A stretch of DNA of 64,000 bases from Bradyrhizobium elkanii WSM2783 (GTDB lineage: Bacteria > Pseudomonadota > Alphaproteobacteria > Rhizobiales > Xanthobacteraceae): the NCBI RefSeq assembly GCF_000472865.1, contig NZ_AXAP01000014.1:93887-157886 (forward strand), written 5' to 3'. The notes beneath the pieces are model-generated. The model did not search any database. It saw only the letters and a program-made list of their open reading frames with translations, and was not told the origin of the DNA. Each line of letters starts with the position of its first letter. The first letter of the stretch is position 1. Made by a program: the position numbers and the translations under genes. Below are positions 30,817 through 40,097 of the stretch, piece after piece.

Positions 30817-32630
30817 ACCGCGCCCTTGATGTCGTCATCCCCGCAGGTGGCGATCCTGGGCTGCTTTTGCGATGCCTGGTTGCGCTTCGGTGCGACGGCA
30901 ACGAGATCGACCTTCGGGTGATCGTGGTGGCAAACGGGCCGGCGTTAAGCCAAAACCAGGCGACCGCCCGGTCATTGCTGACGGCGTTCGAGAATGAACG
31001 CCAAACATTGATCGTCGTAGCGAACACCTGTCCGGGCAAGACCGCAGCGCTCAATCGGGGCGATCGCGAACGTCGCGGCGGGGCGGTCCTTTACCTTGAC
31101 GCTGACACCATCATTCTCCCTGGCACCTTGGCCGCGATTGTCGCGGGCCTGGCCACCGATGAGCCGCTTCTCGTCGCGCCCCCCATGGTGCTGGTTCGGC
31201 CGGAGGGCCGACTGGAGCGCGGGTTCGCCTCGGTGTGGCCGCGTCTCTCCGGGATGGAAAACGACGTCGTCGGGGCCGGCCTCTATGCCACCAACGCGGC
31301 GGGCCGCCGCAGGTGGCGCGAGTTTCCCCTGATCGCGGCGGACGATCTGTTCGTGCGCTCGCGCTTCGCGAGAGGCGAACGAAAACTGCTTGCGGCGGGC
31401 GGCTTCCTGTTCAACATCCCACAAGGATCGGATCTGCTCCGCGCCAAGCGCCGATGGGACCACGGCAATCGCGCCCTTGCAGGACTGCACGATGTTCAAC
31501 CAGGTAACCTGCCCAAGAGGTCGTTCCGGTCCCGATTGGGCGATGTCGGGCGGCTCTGGCGAGAAGGCCCTGGCCTCGCCTGCTTCGTACTGCTTGCGCT
31601 CTCGGCACGGCTCACACGAGGCGAGAGCGATGGTGCCGCCGCGTGGATCGGGCCAAAGCCGCGGCCGATTGCACCAATCGCACCACGCCGGCCGCACATC
31701 GGCATATGCATCGTCACGCATAACAACGCTAACGAGATCGAAGCCTGCCTCGCTTCGCTGAAATCCCGCTGGTCCGATCTTTCGATTCGAATCGAGGACA
31801 ACGCGTCGGTCGACGGCACGGTCGATCTGGTTCGACGAACCGGATGCCGCACAAAGATCACAGCGAACCTCGTCAATCGCGGTTTCGCCGCTTCGGTCAA
31901 CCGACTAGCCGCCGATTTCGGTGAGGAAGTCGACCATCTTCTGCTCGTCAATCCGGACGTCGAACTGGCAGCCGACGCGATCGATCAGTTGATCGCGACC
32001 TCGCTGGCGAGCGAGACGGAGGCGATTGTCGGCGGACGGATGATGCGGTACGACGGCAGCGTCGACCCGACCAACTGCCTTGCCGAACCGTCGCTCCGGC
32101 AATCGATCGCGTTCGCATTGGGCCTGCGGCGCTGGCCCTGTTGCGGGTGGCTCGATCCGGATGCGCTCGGCGGCTGGTGCCGCACCGGTATTCGAACAGT
32201 CCCCGTGCTCACCGGAGCGACGCTCCTGATCAACCGCGCATTGTGGGACCGCTTGGGCGGGTTCGATGAGCAGTACTTCCTCTATGGCGAAGATGTTGAC
32301 CTGTGCATTCGGTCGAAAAGACTGTCGAGCGCCACGCTATTCACTGGCTTTGCGCATTATGTCCACCAAGGCGGCGCGAGTTCGGCAGGCGACTCGCAGC
32401 GATGGGTCGCCATCCTGCGCGGCAAGGTGAGCCTCTACCGCCAGCACTTGCCCTCGCTCGCAAGCAGATTAGCTCGAGGGCTGCTGCTGTGCGGCGTAGC
32501 ACTGCGCGCAATGGCTGAAACATCAGGGCTCGCTCGTACAAAAATATGGCGAGACCTGTGGCGGAACCGCGACCTGTGGCGGCGTGGGTGGCCGCCAAAG
32601 AGCAGCGTGGCTGGCGCCGCAGCTACGTGA
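30813..32630 (+). CDS. Double GT2 glycosyltransferase, second half rhamnosyltransferase-like
   Basis: This 605-residue protein has two GT2 domains. The first (about 1-230) begins DVVIPAGGDPGLL and has YLDADTIILPG near 94 and AADDLFVRSRF; it resembles the GT2 half of the preceding protein closely (shared GRRRW...DD.FVR). The second (about 293-590) begins IGICIVTHNNANEIEACLAS, has LLVNPDVEL and GFDEQYFLYGEDVDLCIR, and looks like WbbL/RfbN rhamnosyltransferases. The GTG start overlaps the upstream stop, so the pair is coupled. The genes probably build or decorate a surface polysaccharide; no flippase or polymerase is nearby. Confidence 0.83.
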   Translation: MNRALDVVIPAGGDPGLLLRCLVALRCDGNEIDLRVIVVANGPALSQNQATARSLLTAFENERQTLIVVANTCPGKTAALNRGDRERRGGAVLYLDADTIILPGTLAAIVAGLATDEPLLVAPPMVLVRPEGRLERGFASVWPRLSGMENDVVGAGLYATNAAGRRRWREFPLIAADDLFVRSRFARGERKLLAAGGFLFNIPQGSDLLRAKRRWDHGNRALAGLHDVQPGNLPKRSFRSRLGDVGRLWREGPGLACFVLLALSARLTRGESDGAAAWIGPKPRPIAPIAPRRPHIGICIVTHNNANEIEACLASLKSRWSDLSIRIEDNASVDGTVDLVRRTGCRTKITANLVNRGFAASVNRLAADFGEEVDHLLLVNPDVELAADAIDQLIATSLASETEAIVGGRMMRYDGSVDPTNCLAEPSLRQSIAFALGLRRWPCCGWLDPDALGGWCRTGIRTVPVLTGATLLINRALWDRLGGFDEQYFLYGEDVDLCIRSKRLSSATLFTGFAHYVHQGGASSAGDSQRWVAILRGKVSLYRQHLPSLASRLARGLLLCGVALRAMAETSGLARTKIWRDLWRNRDLWRRGWPPKSSVAGAAAT

Positions 32631-32639
32631 CAGCCGAGC

Positions 32640-33629
32640 TCACGCCGCCGAGGTGTCGATCTGGCGGCGGATCACTCGCCGCACCTCTGCATTCGACAGG
32701 AACAGATCGTGGTTGATGATGCCCCAACCCGAATCGGACGCATCGACCACGCGCACGCCGAGCTTCTCGATGACGGCCTTCTCGGCGGCGCCGACGCGTG
32801 TCATGCCGCCGGCGAGCGACCCCGAGAGGGCGAGCGCGCGGTCGTTCGTTGCGGTGATCACCGTGATCTTGCGGGCGAGCGGCCCGATGCGGTTGATCGC
32901 CGAGGAGAACACGTCCATGTCGATGTCGGGCGAAGCGAACACCACCGCCCCGATCCTGCCGTCAACGGTGTCACCATATCGATCATGGAGCTGGCGCAGG
33001 CTTTCGAGCGCCAGCATCGTTCCCATGCTGTGCGCGACGATGTGGACGCGGCCGACGCCCGGAGGCGTTACGATGGCCTGAAGCACGCGCTCGAAATCAT
33101 CGCGGGACCACATTGCGCTGTCGCGATCGTAGGCGTAGTCGAACAACCCCGCCTTTGACGGCCAGGAGAACACCATCGTCTGGCCACGGAACCGGATGCC
33201 ATCGGAAAGATGGGCGGCATCGAGCGCCGCCGTCTCGAACGTCTGCTTGAAGCCGTGCACATAGATCAGGACGTCTGATCCGCCGCCGCCGGCCTGCCCG
33301 AGAAGATCGCTGACGTCGCCCGAAACCGGCTCGACCTGATCAATACGCCAATCGCCGAGCCCTGCTGCCGCCAAGGAGAAACGACTTTCGTCCGGTGGCA
33401 CCAGCTTCGCCCGTGCGACGGTCATCGCGGAGGCCCGATCCGGCCCGAACCAAGGCTTCGCGCGCCCGCCTTTTACGGGCTTGCGCGTGGTTGCGACAAG
33501 CAGCGTGGGGTCCACCGACAGCGACGATGCATCGTAGCGCGCGCCGGTCGCGCCCAGGCTGGCGCAGCCGCCGAGCGCGAGTGCGCCCGCGGAGGATGCG
33601 AGCCCGCCCAGCAGAGCACGGCGGGACAT
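32640..33629 (-). CDS. Alpha/beta-hydrolase (DUF900-type) lipoprotein
   Basis: This 329-residue protein starts with a twin-arginine-like and lipoprotein signal (MSRRALLGGLASSAGALALGG followed by Cys, lipobox LGGC). The hydrolase core has VLIYVHGFKQTFE (oxyanion His-Gly), the nucleophile elbow AHSMG near 200, an Asp in FASPDIDMDVF and a late His in INHDLFLS. This is the DUF900 esterase type. I use ATG 33629; earlier starts at 33665 add residues before the signal. It is convergent with the glycosyltransferase pair and unrelated to it in function as far as can be seen. Confidence 0.86.
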   Translation of the reverse strand: MSRRALLGGLASSAGALALGGCASLGATGARYDASSLSVDPTLLVATTRKPVKGGRAKPWFGPDRASAMTVARAKLVPPDESRFSLAAAGLGDWRIDQVEPVSGDVSDLLGQAGGGGSDVLIYVHGFKQTFETAALDAAHLSDGIRFRGQTMVFSWPSKAGLFDYAYDRDSAMWSRDDFERVLQAIVTPPGVGRVHIVAHSMGTMLALESLRQLHDRYGDTVDGRIGAVVFASPDIDMDVFSSAINRIGPLARKITVITATNDRALALSGSLAGGMTRVGAAEKAVIEKLGVRVVDASDSGWGIINHDLFLSNAEVRRVIRRQIDTSAA

Positions 33630-33933
33630 CATGACTTCGTTTTGCAGTAAATGTCGGACGATCACGCGGGACTTCAGAAGCCGCCTCCGTAAGACCCGCC
33701 CCTCACGAATTTCCTGAATGATGATGGCGGCGAGAAAAGGGCGGCAGCTTCAGGCCGGGACGTCGCGCAAGACCGCCGAACGGCGTAGATGTGTCGATTG
33801 CGGTGCGGAACCGGTCGGAACCCGGCGAAGCAAAGTTCCCTTGTGGCCATTCCAGTGAAGCCTTCGACCGCCTCACGCAGCGAGCCTTCGACGAAGGCGC
33901 CCGTCGTCCTGCTTATTAATGAGAGCAATCTGC

Positions 33934-34164
33934 CTAAAGCATCACGAGCTGGACCACACCATCTTCGAGCTCGCCGCGAGCAAGTCTCGCGCGAGCGATA
34001 TGCTCGAACTCGGTTCGATGCCTGTGCAAGTAGCTGAGAGCTTGGTTCTGGGTCCGAAAAGTCGTCCGAAGTCGGCATGCTTGCCTGACCGGCCCGACCG
34101 CCAGCGAGAATGTAATGGTTTGCCCTGACTCGGTGGTGGATACCGTCCCCATGCTCTTCGCCAT
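33934..34164 (-). CDS. Small hypothetical protein
   Basis: This 76-residue protein reads MAKSMGTVSTTESGQTITFS, then a middle part with TFRTQNQALSYLHRHRTEFE and an end RARLARGELEDGVVQLVML. The strand-rich first half and helical second half look like a genuine small domain, and I recall similar orphan proteins in Bradyrhizobium. GGCGGA lies before the ATG. The larger overlapping frame 33674-34210 has shadow-like composition and is rejected. Function unknown. Confidence 0.5.
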   Translation of the reverse strand: MAKSMGTVSTTESGQTITFSLAVGPVRQACRLRTTFRTQNQALSYLHRHRTEFEHIARARLARGELEDGVVQLVML

Positions 34165-34668
34165 GTGTCCGCCTACTCCATAGGAAATGAGCGTCAGATG
34201 GTTTTCGCACTGCGCCGCTGAGCGCCGGAAGTCAATGGAGTTGCCGCCTTAATCGAGCGGCTCGTCTCGGTGCCCATCGGCGATGAGAGTAGCTTAGGCG
34301 GTCGATAGTCCATTTCGACTCAATACCCGGCCAAAGTATGTTCCGTGCCGTTTTGCCGAAGCGCCCTAAGCCTCCCGCTCGCGAGCGCAAACCCGCACGT
34401 GCTGCGATCCTCAATGCGAGCTGGTGGCCAGTCCTGCGCGGTCGCGCTCGATCGAGTTCCGGGGGTGCTCACGGCGGGGAGCACCCTGACGGAAGGTGTT
34501 CACAGTGGGGCCACCGTGATTTCACGGAATCCAAATCAGATCACAATACCGCTAAGGTTCTTTTGCCGGGGCCAATTTCATCCCGAACAGATTTATTAAC
34601 CGGCAAGGGCCGCTGAGAAATCAGCGGCCCTTTCGTTTCAGCGCCTCGGCGCGACCGGAATGCGGCGT
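34165..34668. other. Intergenic stretch with one hairpin
   Basis: Two plus-strand frames (34338-34616) lack start signals and family resemblance, so I call no gene. The only clear structure is the perfect hairpin at 34605-34632. Confidence 0.4.
34605..34632 (+). terminator. Rho-independent terminator, probably bidirectional
   Basis: AAGGGCCGCTGA and TCAGCGGCCCTT are perfect 12-base arms with a GAAA loop, followed by TTCGTTT on the plus strand. It lies 37 bases beyond the stop of the minus-strand AraC gene. Confidence 0.75.
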
Positions 34669-35424
34669 TCAACCGGATCTGCCGAGCCGCAGTTTGCTGG
34701 GCCTGACGCCATAGCGCCGGAGCGAGGCTCTGCTCAGCGCTCCCTCCGACTGGTAGCCGAGATCGGCGGCCATCACGCAAATGGGGTCGTTCGTGGTCAT
34801 GAGCCGCTGTCGCGCGAAGCCGAGACGCAGTTCGGTGAGGAAGGCGAGCGGCGCCAGTCCGGCCAACTTGCGGAACGACCTGACGAGCGTTGCCCGGGAT
34901 GCCGCGGACGCGTTCGCCAGAAGATCAAGCGTCCAGTCGCGGGCGGGCTCCCGCAGCATCGCAAGCACCGCATGCGACGTCGAGCGATGGGTCAGAAGCG
35001 CGAGAAGACCGCTAGCCGGCGGCGCCTCCTTGAGATGTTCGCGCAGCATCATCACGAAGAGCGCGGTTGCGAGATTGGTCGCGATGACCGTGGAGCCGGT
35101 CTCGTTCGAATCCAGTTCGTCGCTGATGCAGATCGCGAGCATGTGCAATCGCTCGGCCAGCACGACAAAGTTCGGAAGCGCGGCCATAAGCGCTTGCTCG
35201 GATGCAGCTTCGCCCCGCAATACGCCGCACACGAGCTCGGTGTCGTAGGCGACCCCAGGGGTCGACTTCGTGCGAATGGCATTGCGGAGTTCAGTCACGA
35301 TGCTGCGGTTGGTGCCAACGGTCGAAACCGAGCGGACCACATGAGCGTCACCGTGCGGGAGCAGCAATGTATCGCCAGCGCCAAGCTTCACCGGACCGTG
35401 ACCGGTCACCTTCCCAGACCGCAC
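34669..35424 (-). pseudogene. AraC-family regulator, N-terminally truncated
   Basis: The 251-codon frame covers most of a cupin-type AraC regulator. The cupin half (about 1-110) has LGAGDTLLLPHGDAHVV. A linker follows, then the DNA-binding double helix-turn-helix at the C-terminus (WTLDLLANASAASRATLVRS, MAADLGYQSEGALSRASLRR). Normally about 50 more residues precede the cupin core. The homology (GQRCFVRSGK) continues upstream of the GTG at 35424, but TGA at about 35461 blocks the frame. A short separate frame MSWGRVSMNALGLENL lies just before that stop. It could still be translated as a shortened protein. Confidence 0.65.
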
Positions 35425-35578
35425 GAAACAACGCTGCCCGCTTCTGGGGCAAAGCCGTCAGAGATTTTCCAATCCGAGAGCATTCATGCTCACCCTGCCC
35501 CAACTCATGATGTCGCGGCGCGGAACGATGGCTGCTCTTGCTGATTATATCGAATAACAGTCCTCACGGTCACCGATC

Positions 35579-35692
35579 ATGATCTATGCACTCAGCATCA
35601 TCCTGATTCTAATGGCGGCGGCCGCCAGCGCTGGCGTCCTGATTGTTGCCGGGCTCGACGCTGATATGGGGTCGCACAGAAGCAACGATTGA
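35579..35692 (+). CDS. Possible 37-residue membrane micro-protein
   Basis: ATG 35579 to TGA 35692 encodes MIYALSIILILMAAAASAGV, LIVAGLDAD and a polar tail HRSND. It is one hydrophobic helix with a short hydrophilic end. The ribosome-binding site is poor. Its composition is clearly that of a membrane peptide, which chance frames in GC-rich DNA seldom give, hence a cautious call. Confidence 0.35.
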   Translation: MIYALSIILILMAAAASAGVLIVAGLDADMGSHRSND

Positions 35693-35977
35693 CCAGCGTT
35701 GCCTCAATGTGAGCCGGAACACTCCCGAACAGGCTGTCACGACAAAGACCCGCGACTTCACGGAATACATTCACAGCAAGCGCGAGGCTTTACGAATTTG
35801 CAGCGGGATGTCCTGCGGCATCGTGGCAAATGCACTCATGGAATCCGGCGTGCAATTTGGAAAGAACCGGAACAGCCGCTTCGACATGCTGCCGCTCGCG
35901 TTGGAACCAATCTAAACGGCCAGTATTCTCCGCTGTAATGGCGGATGGCAGTCACCCGCAAGACGGAGTTGCCGACG

Positions 35978-36493
35978 ATGCAAGATCGAGCCGTGCAATC
36001 GGACGCCGAGCCTCAACCGCTGCCGGAAAAAGTGTCGGTGACATTGACCGTCAAGGGAACAGAGAGGCGCTTTTCGGTCCTGCCCTGGGTCTCGCTTCTG
36101 GATGCGCTCAGGGATCACCTCGATCTTACCGGCACCAAGAAGGGGTGCGACCACGGCCAATGCGGCGCATGCACCGTGCTTGTCGACGGTCGCCGCATCA
36201 ACTCGTGCCTGACTCTTGCAGTGATGCGGGACGGCGCACACGTCACCACCATCGAGGGACTGGCAGCCAATGGCGCGCTGGACCCCTTGCAGCAGGCTTT
36301 CATCGACCATGACGCTTTCCAGTGCGGCTATTGCACGCCCGGGCAGATCTGCTCCGGCGTCGGGTTGATCGCTGAGGGACGGGCCAAGACCCCTGACGAG
36401 ATCAGGGAATTCATGAGCGGCAACATCTGCCGCTGCGGCGCCTATCCCAACATCGTCGCCGCGATCCAGCAGGCGATGGGGACCAGGCCATGA
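35978..36493 (+). CDS. Aldehyde/xanthine-type oxidoreductase, 2Fe-2S subunit
   Basis: This 171-residue small subunit carries two [2Fe-2S] clusters. The plant-type ferredoxin cluster is in GCDHGQCGACTVLVDGRRINSC. The second cluster is in CGYCTPGQIC and NICRCGAYPN. It passes electrons between the molybdenum site and FAD in the three-subunit family of E. coli PaoABC (YagTSR). ATG 35978 is chosen because GGAG lies nine bases upstream; ATG 35945 is also in frame. The N-terminus has no Tat signal in this reading, so the enzyme is probably cytoplasmic. It overlaps the next gene by ATGA. Confidence 0.92.
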   Translation: MQDRAVQSDAEPQPLPEKVSVTLTVKGTERRFSVLPWVSLLDALRDHLDLTGTKKGCDHGQCGACTVLVDGRRINSCLTLAVMRDGAHVTTIEGLAANGALDPLQQAFIDHDAFQCGYCTPGQICSGVGLIAEGRAKTPDEIREFMSGNICRCGAYPNIVAAIQQAMGTRP

Positions 36494-37506
36494 TCCCATT
36501 CCAATATACGAAAGCAAATAACGTCGCCGACGCCGTGCGGCTGATCGCGGCCACTAGCGGCGCAAAGTTCATCGCCGGCGGCACCAATCTGCTCGATCTC
36601 ATGAAAGACAATGTCGAGCGGCCGACGACGCTGATCGACATCTCCCGCCTGCCGCTCGGCTCGGTCGAAGAGACAGCATCGGGAGGCTTGCGGATCGGCG
36701 CGCTGGTGCCGAACTCCGACCTTGCCTGGCATCCGCTGATCGAAAAGCGCTATCCGCTGGTGGCAAGCGCAATTCTTGCCGGCGCCTCGCAGCAATTGCG
36801 CAACATGGCTTCCACCGGCGGCAACCTGGTGCAGCGGACGCGATGCGCCTATTTCTATGACACGGCCACGGCCTGCAACAAGCGGCAGCCGGGTTCGGGC
36901 TGCTCGGCCGTCAATGGTATCAATCGCGGGCACGCCATCCTCGGAGCGAGCACCTCCTGCATCGCGACGCATCCGTCCGACATGTGTGTAGCGCTCGCCG
37001 CACTCGATGCCACCGTGCACGTGACGGGCTCCAACGGCGCGCGCGCCATTCCGTTCGCGGACTTCCACCGCTTGCCCGGCGATACCCCGCATATCGACAC
37101 CAATCTCGGGCCGGACGAGATCATCACCGCGGTCGAGGTGCCGGCAAAGGGCTTTGCGACCAACTACTCCTACCTGAAGATCCGTGACCGGATGTCCTAC
37201 GCCTTCGCGCTGGTCTCGGTCGCGGCCGCGCTCGAGCTCAAGGACGGCACGATCCAGGAGGCGCGGCTCGCGCTTGGCGGTGTCGCCCACAAGCCGTGGC
37301 GCGATCCGGCGGCCGAGGCGGCGCTACGCGGACAAGCCGCTGAGGAAGCGAGCTTTGCCCGCGCCGCTGATCTGCTGCTTCGTGACGCCAGGCCGCAGAC
37401 GCATAACGGCTTCAAGGTCGATCTCGCCCGGCGGGCGATCATCCGCACGCTGACGCAGGCTGCGCACGGTACGCCGCAATCGCAATCGAACAAGACAATC
37501 CAATGA
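36490..37506 (+). CDS. Aldehyde/xanthine-type oxidoreductase, FAD subunit
   Basis: The 338-residue medium subunit binds FAD through AGGTNLLDLMKDN and the STGGNLVQRTRCAYF region of the VAO-type domain. An extra cysteine-containing loop (RTRCAYFYDTATACNKRQPG) is known in PaoB-like proteins to hold a [4Fe-4S] cluster; the cysteines are present. The C-terminal part is the CO-dehydrogenase flavoprotein domain. It starts within the stop of the 2Fe-2S gene and ends within the start of the large subunit gene, so all three are made together. Confidence 0.92.
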   Translation: MIPFQYTKANNVADAVRLIAATSGAKFIAGGTNLLDLMKDNVERPTTLIDISRLPLGSVEETASGGLRIGALVPNSDLAWHPLIEKRYPLVASAILAGASQQLRNMASTGGNLVQRTRCAYFYDTATACNKRQPGSGCSAVNGINRGHAILGASTSCIATHPSDMCVALAALDATVHVTGSNGARAIPFADFHRLPGDTPHIDTNLGPDEIITAVEVPAKGFATNYSYLKIRDRMSYAFALVSVAAALELKDGTIQEARLALGGVAHKPWRDPAAEAALRGQAAEEASFARAADLLLRDARPQTHNGFKVDLARRAIIRTLTQAAHGTPQSQSNKTIQ

Positions 37507-39743
37507 GCATGGCCAACAACACCGCGAAAACCTACACCGGCACCGCCACTTCGCGCGTCGACGGCCGCGCCAAGGTCACCGGCGCCGCCAAATATGCCGG
37601 CGATTTCAACGAAGGCGGCCTAGCCTATGGCGCGGTCGTGGAGGCGACCATCGCCAGGGGCCGGATCACGCGGATCGACGCCAGCGAGGCGCGGAGCGTA
37701 CCCGGTGTGATCGACGTCATCACCCACGAGAACAGGCCGCGGGTCGCCGACAGCGATAAAGCCTGGAAGGACGACGTCGCCCCGGAGGAAGGTTCGCCGT
37801 TCCGCCCGCTCTATGACGACGCGATCAAGTTCAACCAGCAGCCGATCGCGCTGGTCGTGGCGGAAGAATGGGAAATCGCACGGTATGCGGCATCGCTCGT
37901 CCGCGTCGACTATGAGAAGCAGGCGTTCGTCACTGACGTCTATCGCAAGCGCGACGATGCCATCGTCGTCGAGAAGCCCGACAAGCCGCGCGGCGACGCT
38001 GCGAAGGCATTTGCGGCGGCCGATGTCCGCCACGAAGCGGATTATTTCATCCCGACCGAGCATCACAACCCGATGGAATTGTTTGCGACCACGGCGATGT
38101 GGGAAGCCGGCGGCCCGCTGACGGTCTACGACAAGACCCAGGGCGTGCAGAACGTGCAGCAGTATCTCTGCAGCGTGTTTGAGAAGAAGTCGGAAGAGAT
38201 CCGCGTGGTCTCGCCCTATGTCGGTGGTGCCTTCGGTTCGGGCTTGCGGCCGCAATATCAGGTGGTGCTGGTGGTGATGGCGGCGCTGAAGCTTCAGCGC
38301 TCGGTGCGGCTGGTGCTGACGCGCCAGCAGATGTATGGGCTGGGCTATCGTCCGGCCACCATCGAGCGGCTTGCGCTCGGCGCGCGGCGCGATGGCACGC
38401 TCGATACGATCACGCATGAGGCTGTTGGCACGACCTCGCAGTTCGAGGAATTCTCGCGCAACGACACCGGCTGGTCGGCCCTGCTCTACACCTCGCCGAA
38501 CGCGCGATATGAACATCGCGTGGCGCCGCTGGACGTGCCGACGTCCTGCGACATGCGCGCCCCTGGTGCTGCGACCGGTGTCTACGCGCTGGAGAGCGCG
38601 ATGGACGAACTCGCGGTCGCGCTGAAGATGGATCCGGTGGAGTTGCGGCTGCGCTGCTATTCGGACCGCGACCAGAACGAGGACCTGCCCTACACCAGCA
38701 AACGCCTGCGCGAATGCTATCGCGAGGGCGCCGCGGCCTTTGGCTGGGACAAGCGCAAGGCGGAACCGCGCTCGATGCGCGATGGCAAGACTCTCGTGGG
38801 CTGGGGGATGGCCTCCGGCGTTTGGGAGGCGCTGCAGATGCCGACCGCGGTGCGTATCGTAATGACCGCCAACGGCCACGCTGAAGTCTCCTGCGCGGCC
38901 TCCGATATCGGTACCGGCACCTATACGATCATGGCCCAGGTCGCGGCCGACAGCCTCGGTCTTCCGATTGAAAATATCAGCGTCAAGCTCGCCGATTCCA
39001 CGCTGCCCAAGGCACCGGTCGAGGGCGGGTCATGGATAGCGGCCTCCGCCTGCCACGCCGTGATCGCGACCGCGAGCGAGGTTCGGAGCGAGCTGTTGCG
39101 GCTGGCTAAGCTGATGAAGGGCTCACCCCTCGCCGACACGGTCGAGGAAGACGTCGCCCTTTCCGACGGCAAGCTCGTCAGCCGGACGCAGACCGACCGC
39201 GGGGTTTCGATCTCCGACATCATGCGGCATGGCGCGCTGGAGCGGATCGAGAAGGAAAAGACCAACCAGGTCGCCGACGACAAGGCGCACGCCAGGAACA
39301 CGCATTCGGCCGTATTCGCCGAGGTCAAGGTCGATGAACAGCTCGGCGTCATCAGGGTCACCCGCGTCGTCAGCGCAGTCGCGGCTGGCCGCATATTGAA
39401 CCTGAAGACCGGACGCAGCCAGGTGATGGGCGCCGTCGTCGGCGGCATCGGCATGGCGCTGCATGAGGAGACGGTCTACGACCACGGCCTCGGCCGTATC
39501 GTCAACCATGACATCGCCGAGTACCATGTGCCCGTTAACGCCGATATCCACGACATCGAGGTAATCTTCGTCGACGAGCCGGACAGCCTGATCAACCCGC
39601 TCGGGATCAAAGGGCTCGGCGAGATCGGCATCGTCGGCGTCGCGGCAGCCGTCGCCAATGCCGTCTACCACGCGACCGGCGTGCGGGTGCGTGACCTGCC
39701 GATCACCCTCGACAAGGTGCTGGAGCGCCGAAAGGCGGCTTAG
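37503..39743 (+). CDS. Aldehyde/xanthine-type oxidoreductase, molybdopterin subunit
   Basis: This 746-residue catalytic subunit binds the molybdenum cofactor. It has the N-terminal hammerhead domain (SRVDGRAKVTGAAKYAGDF), the substrate loop SPYVGGAFGSGLRPQ, MRAPGAATGVYALESAMDEL, and the C-terminal GIKGLGEIGIVGVAAAVANA with the family's active-site Glu. It should oxidise aldehydes or N-heterocycles with water as oxygen donor. The dedicated maturation factor (XdhC/PaoD type) is not adjacent. Its stop TAG is the first three bases of a dispersed repeat. Confidence 0.92.
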   Translation: MSMANNTAKTYTGTATSRVDGRAKVTGAAKYAGDFNEGGLAYGAVVEATIARGRITRIDASEARSVPGVIDVITHENRPRVADSDKAWKDDVAPEEGSPFRPLYDDAIKFNQQPIALVVAEEWEIARYAASLVRVDYEKQAFVTDVYRKRDDAIVVEKPDKPRGDAAKAFAAADVRHEADYFIPTEHHNPMELFATTAMWEAGGPLTVYDKTQGVQNVQQYLCSVFEKKSEEIRVVSPYVGGAFGSGLRPQYQVVLVVMAALKLQRSVRLVLTRQQMYGLGYRPATIERLALGARRDGTLDTITHEAVGTTSQFEEFSRNDTGWSALLYTSPNARYEHRVAPLDVPTSCDMRAPGAATGVYALESAMDELAVALKMDPVELRLRCYSDRDQNEDLPYTSKRLRECYREGAAAFGWDKRKAEPRSMRDGKTLVGWGMASGVWEALQMPTAVRIVMTANGHAEVSCAASDIGTGTYTIMAQVAADSLGLPIENISVKLADSTLPKAPVEGGSWIAASACHAVIATASEVRSELLRLAKLMKGSPLADTVEEDVALSDGKLVSRTQTDRGVSISDIMRHGALERIEKEKTNQVADDKAHARNTHSAVFAEVKVDEQLGVIRVTRVVSAVAAGRILNLKTGRSQVMGAVVGGIGMALHEETVYDHGLGRIVNHDIAEYHVPVNADIHDIEVIFVDEPDSLINPLGIKGLGEIGIVGVAAAVANAVYHATGVRVRDLPITLDKVLERRKAA

Positions 39744-39870
39744 AGCGTTTTCGAGCGAGGCATGCCCTCGGACTTGATCCGAGGGTGGACACCGGTTCGC
39801 GTGAAGAAAACGCGTCAAAACTAGAATCTAGAGCTTCGGTTCTGATTCCATCAGAACCGAAATGCTCTAG
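39741..39870 (+). repeat. 130-base dispersed repeat, copy 1
   Basis: The unit runs TAGAGCGTTTTCGAGCGAGG, then CCCTCGGACTTGATCCGAGGG (hairpin), GTTCGCGTGAAGAAAACGCGT, CTAGAATCTAGAGC and a terminal hairpin CGGTTCTGATTCCATCAGAACCG ending in CTCTAG. Other copies are at 41101-41229, 42567-42695 (inverted) and 59972-60112. From memory it is frequent in Bradyrhizobium. Here its first bases serve as the stop codon of the molybdopterin subunit gene. Confidence 0.85.
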
Positions 39871-40097
39871 GCCCTCCTTTTGGGGGGCTGGGGGCCGGGC
39901 GGCCGGCCGGAGGCTCCGTCCCGCTGGACAGGAACCGGAAAATCCGTAAAGAAACATGGCCTGTCGGAGCGGCGTTGCGCCCGCTTGGACGGGCGCACAA
40001 GCGCGAGTAAACAACGTTGGGTTTTGGGGCGATTCCAGCGGTCCGGTTCGATCCGTTCGGGCGCCCTCTCCGGTCCCGCCATTTCGGACAATTCGAT
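39871..40097. other. Remaining upstream region of the CY-repeat gene
   Basis: With the repeat before it this makes a 354-base gap without a gene. I see no further structure except a GC-rich run (GGCCGGGCGGCCGGCCGG). Confidence 0.35.

Noticed and set aside
33674..34210. 178-codon minus-strand frame
   Set aside because: It overlaps the better small gene at 33934-34164 in another phase and has no start signal or family.
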